The translations under genes and the position numbers were made by a program. Positions 33,781 through 41,964 of a DNA stretch of 64,000 bases are shown piece after piece. The notes under the pieces were generated by a model that saw only the letters and a program-made list of their open reading frames with translations, was not told the origin of the DNA and made no database searches. Numbering within the stretch: the first letter of the stretch is position 1; every line of letters begins with the position of its first letter. The DNA comes from Candidatus Intestinimonas merdavium (GTDB lineage: Bacteria; Bacillota; Clostridia; Oscillospirales; Oscillospiraceae), in the NCBI GenBank assembly GCA_019115785.1, contig DXCX01000055.1:1-64000 (forward strand). Direction: 5' to 3'.

Positions 33781-35149
33781 ACAGCACCAGGGTGCCGTTT
33801 TCGTCCTCCAACAACAGGAGGATCTTTTCTTCCTGGCCGTTCTGGGCGTTGACATAAATAATGATATGCCGTCCGTCCTCATCCTCACATTTGAACTCGT
33901 GGCAGAGGACCTCGTATTCTCCGCTGGTGGGGATGAGGGTCAGCTGGTGGGAGAGGACGGTGAGGGCGGGGGAGACCACCTCCTGCGCCTGCGCCTTCGT
34001 AACGGCGGGGGCGGGCAGCGTACGGACCGTATGGTTCATGAGATAGCCTTTGGACTCAAAACCCACCACCCGTCCGGTGTCCAGGGCCACGGAGACCTTC
34101 ACCAGATCAGGGTAACAGAGCACCTCGCCTTGGGCGGCGGCGAAGTTGATGGTGACGACCCCGCCCTGGTCGATGAAGTAGCTCTCCCGCATAGAGGGAT
34201 AGCCCCGAGAGGCCAGGAAGTCACGGGCCAGAGCGGCAGCCTCCGCCTGGGATAACGCGGCGGTGCCGGTGGAGCGGGAGCTGATGGCCTCCAGCACCAG
34301 TCCGCCTTGCCTTGTTACCTCCACATAAAGCTCGCCGCCGTCTACCGTGGCGGAAAAGCCGTAGGTGGGCAGGGTCCCCTCGCCGGCGGAGACCAGAGAG
34401 AAGAGTTCCGGTTCCAGGTCAAAAAATTTCGCGGCAGAGAGACGGGCCTCGTCCTGGGTAACATCAGCGAGGGCCTCCAGCAGCCGGGGGGTGCGCCCGG
34501 TGATGTGATCAGAGAAGGGGCCGTCGTAGATGAGGGTGGGAAGTTCTGGAAAGTCCTCCTCCACGGTCTGATAGACAGAGCCCCCCAATTCCTGCCCCCC
34601 GTTTTCTCCGCCGGAGAGCCTGGCCTCCGCCGTTTCCACATCCTCCAAGGTGGCCTCGCCGGAGAGAAGATCGGCTTGGAGGGCCGAAACCTGTCCGGAG
34701 AGAGTGGCCGCCGCGTCAGCCAGACTGCGGAGTCCCTCCCGTTCCTCGTCGGAGCAGGTGCCATTTACCGCCGCTGAACGGGAGAGGGCGGCGGCGTAGT
34801 CTCCAGTCTTAGCCAGGAAGGCGGCGGTCTGCTCCAGCTCGATATTACCATAAGGCAGCTCGCCCAGGGCCATCTGGGCGGACATGGCCCGGCCAAAGAT
34901 CTGGGTACACAGGGCGCCCAGCATGGAGGGGGTGGTGGCGTAGACTACCTTTTGGAGGTCCGTGTTGAGCTGGCTCAGGTTGGCCGAGAGCTCTGCGAAG
35001 GCGTGGAGCCGGTTGTTGGTGAGGTAGCGCCGGTAGGCAGCCGCCTCTCTCTGTCCCTGGACCGCCAGACCGGCGGTCACCGCGAAGGCGGCAGCCAGAA
35101 AGCTCACCCGTCGTACCAACCGTCTGCGGCTTTTTTTGCGCTGTTCCAT
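33779..35149 (-). CDS. ypeB: Germination protein YpeB-like
   Basis: YpeB stabilises the spore cortex-lytic enzyme SleB in the spore coat or inner membrane and carries PepSY domains. The 456-residue protein has an N-terminal membrane anchor (about residues 14-31), a helical region (RRYLTNNRLHAFAELSANLSQLNTDLQKVVYATTPSMLG), and three PepSY-type repeats (LSAAKFFDLEPELFSLVS, LSQAEAAALARDFLASRGYPSM, VTKAQAQEVVSPALTVLSHQLTLIPT). The ATG at 35149 follows AAAGGAGG with a 9-nt spacer; the track's start at 35608 is spurious. Normally sleB precedes ypeB; here it is absent and the neighbour is a divergent phosphodiester glycosidase gene. If functional it implies sporulation. Confidence 0.85.
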   Translation of the reverse strand: MEQRKKSRRRLVRRVSFLAAAFAVTAGLAVQGQREAAAYRRYLTNNRLHAFAELSANLSQLNTDLQKVVYATTPSMLGALCTQIFGRAMSAQMALGELPYGNIELEQTAAFLAKTGDYAAALSRSAAVNGTCSDEEREGLRSLADAAATLSGQVSALQADLLSGEATLEDVETAEARLSGGENGGQELGGSVYQTVEEDFPELPTLIYDGPFSDHITGRTPRLLEALADVTQDEARLSAAKFFDLEPELFSLVSAGEGTLPTYGFSATVDGGELYVEVTRQGGLVLEAISSRSTGTAALSQAEAAALARDFLASRGYPSMRESYFIDQGGVVTINFAAAQGEVLCYPDLVKVSVALDTGRVVGFESKGYLMNHTVRTLPAPAVTKAQAQEVVSPALTVLSHQLTLIPTSGEYEVLCHEFKCEDEDGRHIIIYVNAQNGQEEKILLLLEDENGTLVL

Positions 35150-35243
35150 CTGTGAGCGCCTCCTTTCCATGCTAGGATGGACGGCGGAGGTGAAACTCAT
35201 TCCGATGCGGACAGTGAAAGATTTCTCCTGTACTGGGAGCATA

Positions 35244-35272
35244 TTGCTTTTTTTATCAATCGATATTATAAT
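35244..35272 (+). promoter_or_regulatory. Promoter for the phosphodiester glycosidase gene
   Basis: TTGCTT, 17 bp and a perfect TATAAT in an A+T-rich gap, about 36 bp before ATG 35309. Confidence 0.7.
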
Positions 35273-35308
35273 AAGAACAGCTATATTTTGGAAGAGAGGG
35301 CGAGTACT

Positions 35309-36883
35309 ATGAAAAAAAAGCATTTCTTGGGCGTCCTTCTGGCACTTTGTCTGGTGGCAGGCATGCTGCCTGCTCCCGCTATGGCGGCTTCCTCCGTTGT
35401 GGCTTTGAAGCTGGGTAGCCCCTGGTGCGCCGTTGATACCCAGGTCACCCAGGTGGATGAGGACAATGCCCAGGTGACTCCCTACGCGGTCCAGGTCAAC
35501 GGCGGCGGCTATACGCTCCTGCCCATCCGGCGGGTGCTGGAGGCCTTCGGCGGCTCTGTAGAGTGGGTCCCGGCCACCGGAGGGGTGCTGTGTACCCTGA
35601 ACGGACATCAGGTGGAGCTGGCGCCGGGTTCCGCTGAAGCTGTGGTGGACGGGCAGGCGGTGACCATGGACGTGCCGGCCGAGACCAAGAACGACCGCAC
35701 TTTTGTGCCGGTCCGATTTGTCTCCGAAAACCTGGGTCTCTCCGTAGCCTATGAGTCCACCGACCAGATCGTGGTGGTGAGCGCAGCCCCTCTGGAGCAG
35801 AGCAGCCTCTCCAGCCTGGAGAGTGTAAAGGCCCTAAAGGAGAAGGTGGCCTCCGCCCAGCCCACGGTCCAGCCCGTGACCTATCAGGAGGGGAGCTACG
35901 CCCTGCCCTCCGGCACTGTGAGCGCTAAGATCATCACGGTAAACATGAGCGACCCCCGGGTCTCTGTAAAGAGCGCCATCGTGGGCAACAAGCTCAACGC
36001 CACCGCCGACTTTGCCAGTATCGCCTCCTACTCCGGCGGCGCCCTGGCCATCATCAACGCCAACTTCTTTGAGTCCTATGAGGACATCAAGGACCCCATC
36101 GGCCCTGTCATGGTCAATGGGAGTTTTGTCTATGGCAACAGTGGTTCCCTGACCTCCCTGGGCATTACGGCGGACGGCAGGATGTACTATGGCCGTCCTT
36201 CCGTCTTTTATCGGGTCATCACCACCGACGGAGGCGCCGCCCAGCAGTGGTCCGGCTATAACCTGAATGTCTTTGACCAGTATACCGACGGTTCTGTGAT
36301 CTACACCCCTGCCCGTGGGGAGAGCGTGCCCGTGACCTGCGCCGGCGCCGCCCTCACCGTCCGTAATGGGGTCACCACCGATTACCGGGCGGTGGCAGCG
36401 GGGGAGACCCTGGCCATCCCCGCCGACGGTTATGTGCTGTGGATGGGCTCCGCTTTCACCGCCACCAACTACTATCAGGTCCCCGAGCTGGGCCGCGCCG
36501 TAAACCTGGAGCCTTACCTGCGGGTGGAAGATGAGGAAGGCTTCTCCCTGGACGGGGTCACCTCTCTCATCTCCGGCGCCCCCCGCCTGGTGAAGGACGG
36601 CGCCATCGAGACCTATCTGGACCCCGGTTTCACGGAGGCCCGCTTTACCACCAGCATCACCCCACGTACCGCCGTGGGTACCACCGCCGACGGAAAGCTG
36701 CTGCTGGTCAGTGTTCCCTCCGCCTCCATTCAGCAGATGCGGGAGCTCATGCTCCAGTTGGGCTGCCAGGACGCCATCAATCTGGACGGCGGCGCCTCCA
36801 CCGCCATGTACTATAACGGTCAGACTCTGGCGACCCCCGGCCGTCAGCTCACCACCACCTTACAGGTTTTTGTATCTGGATGA
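35309..36883 (+). CDS. Exported phosphodiester glycosidase (NAGPA domain) with copper amine oxidase-like N-terminal domain
   Basis: NAGPA-type enzymes remove a sugar from a phosphodiester-linked glycan; in bacteria they are implicated in handling teichoic-acid-type or capsular polymers. The 524-residue protein has a signal peptide (MKKKHFLGVLLALCLVAGMLPAPAMAAS) and a stalk-like CuAO-N1 domain at about 60-165 (YTLLPIRRVLEAFGGSVEWVPA, RTFVPVRFVSENLGLSVAYE). The NAGPA domain spans about 235-524 (LAIINANFF, GAPRLVKDG, PRTAVGTTADGKLLLVSV, DAINLDGGASTAMYYNGQ). The start is ATG 35309, although the upstream GAGAGGG is a modest ribosome binding site. It is divergent from ypeB and ends in a strong bidirectional terminator. 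Confidence 0.87.
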   Translation: MKKKHFLGVLLALCLVAGMLPAPAMAASSVVALKLGSPWCAVDTQVTQVDEDNAQVTPYAVQVNGGGYTLLPIRRVLEAFGGSVEWVPATGGVLCTLNGHQVELAPGSAEAVVDGQAVTMDVPAETKNDRTFVPVRFVSENLGLSVAYESTDQIVVVSAAPLEQSSLSSLESVKALKEKVASAQPTVQPVTYQEGSYALPSGTVSAKIITVNMSDPRVSVKSAIVGNKLNATADFASIASYSGGALAIINANFFESYEDIKDPIGPVMVNGSFVYGNSGSLTSLGITADGRMYYGRPSVFYRVITTDGGAAQQWSGYNLNVFDQYTDGSVIYTPARGESVPVTCAGAALTVRNGVTTDYRAVAAGETLAIPADGYVLWMGSAFTATNYYQVPELGRAVNLEPYLRVEDEEGFSLDGVTSLISGAPRLVKDGAIETYLDPGFTEARFTTSITPRTAVGTTADGKLLLVSVPSASIQQMRELMLQLGCQDAINLDGGASTAMYYNGQTLATPGRQLTTTLQVFVSG

Positions 36884-36891
36884 AAAGCATA

Positions 36892-36938
36892 AAAATGGCC
36901 CGCACACGGAACTTCTTGTTCTGTGTGCGGGCCATTTT
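36892..36938. terminator. Bidirectional terminator
   Basis: AAAATGGCCCGCACAC ... GTGTGCGGGCCATTTT, a 16-bp perfect stem extended by GAAC/GTTC; serves the convergent glycosidase and anti-sigma genes. Confidence 0.88.
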
Positions 36939-36942
36939 GGTG

Positions 36943-37944
36943 CTAGTCCGACAAGGGGGTGAGGAAGATGTGGTCCACCATGAGGGAGGTGGGCTCCACC
37001 TGGCCAATGAGGTCCAAAATTTCATCCTTGCTTCCCTGGACGCAGTAGTTCTGACTGGTAAAGTCCCGCATCTCCCGAGCGGAGGTCAGGGCCTCTTCCA
37101 CCACATCTGTCGTGTAGTAGATTCGGTCGCTGCTGAAGATGCCCAGGGAGGTGAGCAGCGTGGGCTGGGTGAGGAGGAGCTCCAGTGTGTCAGCGTAGTA
37201 CTGAACCAAAGCGCCACCGTCCAGGTCCCGGGGATTGAGCTCCCCACCGAAGAGGAGCGGGACGGCCAGATTGACCCCCCCCTGATATTCCACATTCGGG
37301 TCATAGATCTGAGCCCAGACCACCTCTGCCGGCAGCTCCCACAGCTGGTCAAGGGTGAGGGGCGTATGGGTGCCTACAGAAAGGCGAATATAGGCGGAGT
37401 CAGGCAGCTTCTCCAGCTCCGACAGCAGTTCCCCCGAAGCCATCAAGTCGCTGTCAAAGCGGCCCAAGTATTTTGTCAGCTTTCCAGTGGGGTCGGAGGT
37501 CACCTCGGCTTTCCCCTGGCGGACAGACAGGTGGACATCGGTGTAGCCCCCGATATAGACTTTTAGGTTTTCGGTGCCGACCACATAGACAGAGACGTCA
37601 TAGGTGCCGAAGCCAGTGTCCTCGATGCTGGTGCCGGTGACCCGGACATAGGGCTGCATGGTACCGAAGTAGGCATTGAGGTAATTGGTGAAGGCCTGAC
37701 CATCCTCCTCCATGGAAATGGGGTTGAAGGTGGTCCATTTGGCCAGGGGGTGAATGAGGCCGAAGATGAGAATGGCACAGATGACCACTGCCGATAAGGT
37801 CTTGAGGCAGATGCGGCGGACCCGGCGGCGGATAAGCCTCTCCAGGGCCAGCAGTTCCTCCTGAACGGGTGGGGATGGAGATGTTGCTTTCTCGGATTCC
37901 CTCAGGGCCTCCAGACGGTGGTCCAGATCATCAGGCTGTTTCAT
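36943..37944 (-). CDS. Anti-sigma factor (sigma factor regulator N/C-terminal domains)
   Basis: The 333-residue protein has a cytoplasmic N-terminus, a membrane span at about residues 48-66 (TLSAVVICAILIFGLIHPL) and a long extracytoplasmic part with YDVSVYVVGTENLKVYIGGYTD and ELPAEVVWAQIYDPNVEYQGGVNLAVPLLFGG. This matches the paired sigma-factor-regulator N and C domains found next to clostridial ECF sigma genes. Its start ATG overlaps the sigma gene's stop (ATGA), so the two are translationally coupled. It presumably holds the sigma factor inactive until an envelope signal arrives. The signal is unknown. Confidence 0.82.
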   Translation of the reverse strand: MKQPDDLDHRLEALRESEKATSPSPPVQEELLALERLIRRRVRRICLKTLSAVVICAILIFGLIHPLAKWTTFNPISMEEDGQAFTNYLNAYFGTMQPYVRVTGTSIEDTGFGTYDVSVYVVGTENLKVYIGGYTDVHLSVRQGKAEVTSDPTGKLTKYLGRFDSDLMASGELLSELEKLPDSAYIRLSVGTHTPLTLDQLWELPAEVVWAQIYDPNVEYQGGVNLAVPLLFGGELNPRDLDGGALVQYYADTLELLLTQPTLLTSLGIFSSDRIYYTTDVVEEALTSAREMRDFTSQNYCVQGSKDEILDLIGQVEPTSLMVDHIFLTPLSD

Positions 37945-38435
37945 GACGGGTCCTCCTCTCCCAGCAGCTTCCGGAGCCGGCGCTTGGCCCGAGAGCGGTG
38001 CTGACGAACGTTTTCGCGGGTGATGTGGTGGGTGTCTGCGATTTCTGCGTCTGTGAGGCCGAAGTAGACGCTGTCCAGCAGGATGGAGCGCTGGAGCACG
38101 GGCAGCCGGGCAATGGCGGCATAGAGCCGCCGCTTTTCCTCGTCAGCGATCAGCTGTTCCGGCAGGGTGGGGGCGGGGTCAGACAGGTGCTCCGGCAGGA
38201 CCTCTTCCCCCCGCCGGTGCCGGTCTCGCTGCTGATTGAAGTACTCATTCCGCAGGACCTTCACCAGCCAATGGTCCAGGCTGCCGGTGGAGCGGTAGGA
38301 GAGAAGGGCCTTGAGGAAGGCCGACTGGACCAGGTCCTCAGCCTCCTCCCGGCTGCCGCACAGGGCGTAGGCATAGAGCAGCAGAGGACGCCGCCGGGCT
38401 TCATAGACCCGGCGCAGCAGATCATGGTCCTTCAT
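37941..38435 (-). CDS. ECF-type RNA polymerase sigma factor
   Basis: The 164-residue protein has region 2 (LLLYAYALCGSREEAEDLVQSAFLKALLSYRSTGSLDHWLVKVLRNEYFNQQRDR) and region 4 (LYAAIARLPVLQRSILLDSVYFGLTDAEIADTHHITRENVRQHRSRAKRRLRKLL), with no region 1 or 3, as in ECF sigma-70 proteins. The start ATG follows AGGAGGGGGG. Its anti-sigma partner overlaps it by 4 bp downstream. Its own promoter looks like a housekeeping one rather than an ECF one. Confidence 0.92.
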   Translation of the reverse strand: MKDHDLLRRVYEARRRPLLLYAYALCGSREEAEDLVQSAFLKALLSYRSTGSLDHWLVKVLRNEYFNQQRDRHRRGEEVLPEHLSDPAPTLPEQLIADEEKRRLYAAIARLPVLQRSILLDSVYFGLTDAEIADTHHITRENVRQHRSRAKRRLRKLLGEEDPS

Positions 38436-38468
38436 AGGCTTCCCCCCTCCTTGCCCTTCCTACTAAGA

Positions 38469-38497
38469 ATAACACCAGAAGACGGATTTTGTGACAA
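38469..38497 (-). promoter_or_regulatory. Candidate promoter for the sigma/anti-sigma operon
   Basis: On the minus strand TTGTCA, 17 bp and TGTTAT, about 35 bp upstream of ATG 38435. Housekeeping type; no typical ECF AAC/CGTC pair seen. Confidence 0.45.
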
Positions 38498-38788
38498 GAA
38501 AAACGGAGCATCGCGGCGGTATACTCCATTGAGACTGCCGATATGTGAAATGGTGGAGTCATTATATTGTGAAGACGGTGACAGGCCGAGCACAGACCTG
38601 GTGGTGCTGTTCATGGAAGGAGAAGCGTACTCCATTCGCTTTTATCCTTCTTTGGCCTCTATACGCCAGAAACCTGGCACATGCTTGATGCATAGCCAGG
38701 TTTCTCGGCAGGCTGAGGGCGCTCGTCCATAAAATAGAAAAACAGATTCAATCTAGGGGTGGCTTCTATTTATCGCTGTGGAGTCCAA
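38498..38788. other. Gene-free scar region between sigma operon and fructokinase
   Basis: No convincing gene. The region is more A+T-rich than its surroundings and contains an 11-bp inverted repeat. The plus-strand frame MVESLYCEDGDRPSTDLVVLFMEGEAYSIRFYPSL has no recognisable relatives and is closed after a few dozen codons. It may be a remnant of lost accessory DNA. Confidence 0.4.
38668..38705. repeat. Inverted repeat AGAAACCTGGC/GCCAGGTTTCT
   Basis: Perfect 11-bp arms with a 16-nt loop that itself contains ATGC-TTG-ATGCAT-like symmetry. No T run follows on either strand. It could be a regulator site, a transcript 3' structure or a mobile-element end. Confidence 0.5.
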
Positions 38789-39748
38789 TTATAGTAAAGC
38801 CAATATCTGCTCCGGCTCTGGCATGGAGCGGATTGCCCCCCGCCTGGTGGTGACCAGATAGGCCGCTGCATTGGCAAAGCGCAGCATCTGGGACAGATCC
38901 TGGGATGTAAGGTGTTCCAGACCATGTTCCAGTAGAAAATTCAGAACACAGGCGCAGAAGGTATCACCCGCACCGGTGGTTTCGATCACGCCGCCCAGGG
39001 ACAGGACGGGTTGGAACACCCGAAGTCCTTGATAGTAGGAGATGCTTCCCTGGGCGCCCGCAGTCACATTGACCAACTGAAGATTTGGAAATTGGGCGAT
39101 CAGTTTGGCCGCGCCATCGTCAAAATCGGTCTCTCCGGTAAGAAAAAGCAGCTCATCGTCGGAAATCTTCGCTATATCACATTGTCCCAGCCCCCAGTTG
39201 ATCTGCTCTCTGGCCTGCTCCAGACTATTCCACAGAGGTGGGCGCAGATTTGGATCAAAAGAGAGAAGGCAGCCCGCTGTCCGGGCCAGGGCGACCGCCT
39301 TTTGGGTCGCGCTGCGCACGGGCTCTCCGGTGAGGGACAAAGAACCAAAATGAAAGATTCTTGCCCCGGCAATGACATCCTCCGGCACCTCGCCTGGGGT
39401 AAGGAGCGCGTCAGCCCCGGGGTCCCGGTAGAAGGAGAAGTCTCGGTCTCCGTTTTCTGCCGTTTTGACAAACGCCAAAGTGGTGTGACTGTGCGCGTCC
39501 ATTACCAGGCCGTCCATGGAGATTCCCGCCTCTGACGCAACCTGGCGCAGGAAGTGGCCAAACTGGTCGTCTCCCACCTTTCCAATAAACGCTGTCCGCT
39601 TACCCAGCTTTGCCAGCATAGCCAACACATTACAGGGGGCGCCGCCGGGATTTGCCTCATAGAAGGGATTGCCCTGGGGACTGGCTCCGTTGCAGGTGAA
39701 GTCTATCAACAACTCGCCCAGAGCAGCCACATCAATGCTTTTGCTCAC
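38789..39748 (-). CDS. scrK: Fructokinase (PfkB family carbohydrate kinase)
   Basis: ScrK phosphorylates the fructose released by sucrose-6-phosphate hydrolysis. The protein (319 residues from GTG 39748) shows the PfkB motifs: DVAALGELLIDFTCNG, PGGAPCNVLAMLAKLGKRTAFIGKVGDDQFG (signature 1) and ETTGAGDTFCACVLNFLL (signature 2 with catalytic Asp), plus ISDDELLFLTG. The track's GTG at 39757 lies inside the ribosome binding site AAGGCGGTG, so the GTG at 39748 is preferred. It lies just downstream of the broken GH32 gene, so it is a survivor of a sucrose operon. Other sugar specificities are possible. Confidence 0.85.
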   Translation of the reverse strand: MSKSIDVAALGELLIDFTCNGASPQGNPFYEANPGGAPCNVLAMLAKLGKRTAFIGKVGDDQFGHFLRQVASEAGISMDGLVMDAHSHTTLAFVKTAENGDRDFSFYRDPGADALLTPGEVPEDVIAGARIFHFGSLSLTGEPVRSATQKAVALARTAGCLLSFDPNLRPPLWNSLEQAREQINWGLGQCDIAKISDDELLFLTGETDFDDGAAKLIAQFPNLQLVNVTAGAQGSISYYQGLRVFQPVLSLGGVIETTGAGDTFCACVLNFLLEHGLEHLTSQDLSQMLRFANAAAYLVTTRRGAIRSMPEPEQILALL

Positions 39749-39764
39749 ACTTCCCACCGCCTTC

Positions 39765-40669
39765 TTAAACAGTCAGGTCGTACTTTTCTACGTCGATCAT
39801 GGCCTGCCCATCTGCCTCAAAGGTAATGGCGTCGGCCTCCTGCCGGGTGTAAATGACAGAGCTGGCAGCCTGCTCGCCGTCGTTAACAAAGACCTCCACG
39901 CTAAACCGGTCCAGGATGATGCGCAGCTTCAGCGCTCCTCCCTGGGGCCGGACCAGAAAGCTGCGGGTGTGGACAATATCGTGGGGCAGGCCGCTGCGGG
40001 TACGGTCAATTTTCAGGGTGCTCTCATTGGGCTTGTAGCGAAGGATGGTGTCATGGGTGCCGTCCTTGGCCACATGGATGCGGAACCAGCGGTATCCCTC
40101 GCTGCCTGTGGGCCGGATGGTCACTATCATGTCCAAGATCCGTCCCTGAACACCAGGCAGATTGACCTCGCCGCACACAGGGATGTTTTGGTGGAGTATC
40201 CGCTCCCCACGGCAGGCATCCAGTTCCCGGACAGGACGCTGGCACAGCCGCCCGTCCCGCAGAAACAGCTCCCGGGGAAGGGTCATCTGGCCAAACCAGC
40301 GGCAGTGGGCAGGTTTGGCTCCCGCCACACTTTGGGGTCCCGGAAATCTGCCGCGCTGCCTCCCTCGGGCAGGTCGTTCTTATCCAAGACAGGATTGGAG
40401 GAATATTTCTCATAGTTCAGCCCGTCGCCGATGGCCACGCACTGGGTCTGGATGTCCCGCAGGACCCCCTCTTCATCCCGCTCCCGCTGGACTCCCGTGT
40501 ACATCAGCAGATGCTGCCCGTCGGGTAGCTCCACCGCGCCGCCGGAAAAGCAGCCGCCGGCGTCACAGGACTGATCTGGGGCCAGGGCGGCGGGAAGGCG
40601 CTCCCAGTGGATGAAGTCCTCTGTGGTCAGGTGTCCCCAGTGCATGGGGCCCCACTCATTGGAGTATGG
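39765..40669 (-). pseudogene. sacA: Sucrose-6-phosphate hydrolase / GH32 beta-fructosidase, truncated and internally deleted
   Basis: Two fragments in different frames are clearly GH32. The upstream one has PYSNEWGPMHWGHLTTEDFIHWERLPAALAPD, GGCFSGGAVEL, YTGVQRERDEEG and FRDPKVWRE. The downstream one has WFGQMTLPRELFLRDG and a C-terminal beta-sandwich (LRIILDRFSVEVFVNDGEQAASSVIYT). The N-terminus with the NDPNG nucleophile motif is missing: homology stops at 40665-40669, where a thiolase fragment begins on the other strand. Between KVWRE and WFGQM roughly 100 residues, including the catalytic EC motif, have been deleted with a frame change. Only the RDP motif remains, so the product is dead. 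Adjacent scrK supports sucrose use in an ancestor. Confidence 0.9.
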
Positions 40670-41360
40670 TATCACCCGGGAAGAGTGCGACAAGCTGGCC
40701 CTTGTGAGTCACCAGCGCGCATGTAAGGCCATCGACGAGGGAAAATTTAAGGAAGAGATCATTCCTGTAGAGATCAAGACCAAAAAAGGAATCACTGTTG
40801 TGGATACCGATGAACATCCGATCCGTGATGCAAGCCTCGAATCTATGGCAAAGCTACCGCCAGTATTTATCAAGGGCGGGGTTGTCACTGCGGCCAATGC
40901 CTCCGGGATCAATGATGCGGCGGCCGCGGTCGTGGTTATGTCCAGAGAAAAAGCAGACGAGTTGGGTATTCACCCGCTGGTAAAAATGTTGCATATCTGT
41001 GGTGCGGGCGTGGCCCCAGAGCTCATGGGACTAGGACCCGCTGTGGCGATTCCAAAGTGTCTGAAGGCCGCTGGACTCAGGTTTGAGGATGTGGGCTACT
41101 GGGAGATTAATGAGGCCTTTGCCGCACAGGTAATCGGCGTGGAGCGAAAGCTGGCGGAAGACTTCGACATTCATGTGGACCGGAATAAGGTGAACCTCAA
41201 CGGCTCCGGCATTTCTCTGGGACACCCCGTGGGTTGCTCCGCACTGCGGATCGTAGTCAGCCTCATCTATGAGATGAAGCGCCAGAGCTGCAAAATCGGC
41301 GGTGCGTCTCTCTGCGTCGGCGGGGGTCCGGCCATGGCCTCTTTGTGGGAGTTGATGTAA
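40665..41360 (+). pseudogene. Acetyl-CoA C-acetyltransferase (thiolase), N-terminally truncated
   Basis: From about 40665 the plus strand reads YGITREECDKLALVSHQRACKAIDEGKFKEEIIPVEI, then VVTAANASGINDAAAAVVVMSREKADELG, EINEAFAAQVIGVERKL, NLNGSGISLGHPVGCSALRI and CVGGGPAMASLWELM. This is the C-terminal 60 percent of a biosynthetic thiolase. The His of GHPVG and the C-terminal Cys of CVGGG are kept. The N-terminal part with the nucleophilic Cys is missing, replaced by the antisense of sacA. The ORF track's start at 40611 lies in that antisense sequence. The product cannot form the acyl-enzyme. Confidence 0.9.
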
Positions 41361-41489
41361 TCCATCCACACCTTCAGTGACCACAAAGAGATAAAAAGCG
41401 AAACAGGGTCCTATACCAATAGGCCCATGAAAAAAGATCGGCTGGGTAAGCCCCTTGCGGGCTGCCCAGCCGTAGCCTGAGAAAAGGGT
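41361..41489 (+). other. Spacer downstream of the thiolase remnant, with hairpin
   Basis: No gene. It holds CGGCTGGG/CCCAGCCG with an inner AGCCC/GGGCT pair (about 41438-41473), a possible 3'-end structure of the former thiolase transcript. Confidence 0.35.
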
Positions 41490-41629
41490 GGGTCTGTTGC
41501 AAAATGCAGTTTTCAGACCCAAGCGGGAAATATGTGCATGAAAAAAGTTAGCGAGAACCGCCGCCTTGGCGGTTCTCGCTAACTTTTTCTTTGGCCTGGT
41601 TTTTCAAAATCCTATTTTGCAACAGGCCC
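41490..41629. mobile_element. 140-bp MITE-like element with IS6-like terminal inverted repeats
   Basis: The left end GGGTCTGTTGCAAAAT and the inverted right end GGGCCTGTTGCAAAAT match at 15 of 16 positions. The core CTGTTGCAAA is that of IS6-family ends (IS26, IS257, IS1216; from memory). Each end is also a hairpin (GGGTCTG/CAGACCC; GGCCTG/CAGGCC). Inside sits a perfect long stem-loop and no transposase. No 8-bp target duplication is visible. It is probably a non-autonomous derivative or a remnant. Confidence 0.6.
41542..41588. terminator. Perfect bidirectional terminator inside the MITE-like element
   Basis: AAAAAGTTAGCGAGAACCGCC/GGCGGTTCTCGCTAACTTTTT, 21-bp arms and a 5-nt loop, with A and T runs suitable for both strands. 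Confidence 0.85.
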
Positions 41630-41964
41630 AGTTTTTATAGCGCACTCCCAGCATGGCCAGAGGGCGAGCTTATGAAAAAGACTGGACAACCATGTTCTGG
41701 CTGTCCAGCCGCCTTTACACTAGGTTCTTAAAATTACACCCATTTACACAAAAAACGCCGGCAGCCAAGCTGACGGCGGAAGCTTTGGTCTGTCTCCCCG
41801 GAGAAGCGACTGCCTCTCCGGGGAGCACAGCGGTGTTGCAAAGAGAGAGGGAGGAGGTTGGAATGGTTTGGGTCCTTGCGAGTATTAGGATACCACACTG
41901 CACATAGAAGTGATGGACAGATTTAGAACGCTCTGTGAATTTTCTATGAACAGCGGGAGTCGGC
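41630..41964. other. Gene-free region downstream of the amidase gene
   Basis: The 84-residue frame at 41653-41907 shows no family features and is not accepted. A hairpin CTCCCCGGAGA/TCTCCGGGGAG (about 41797-41823) may serve as the amidase gene's terminator. Nothing else is recognised. Confidence 0.4.

Noticed and set aside
41653-41907. 84-codon plus-strand ORF
   Set aside because: Composition and motifs do not look like a protein; it spans a hairpin beyond the amidase gene.
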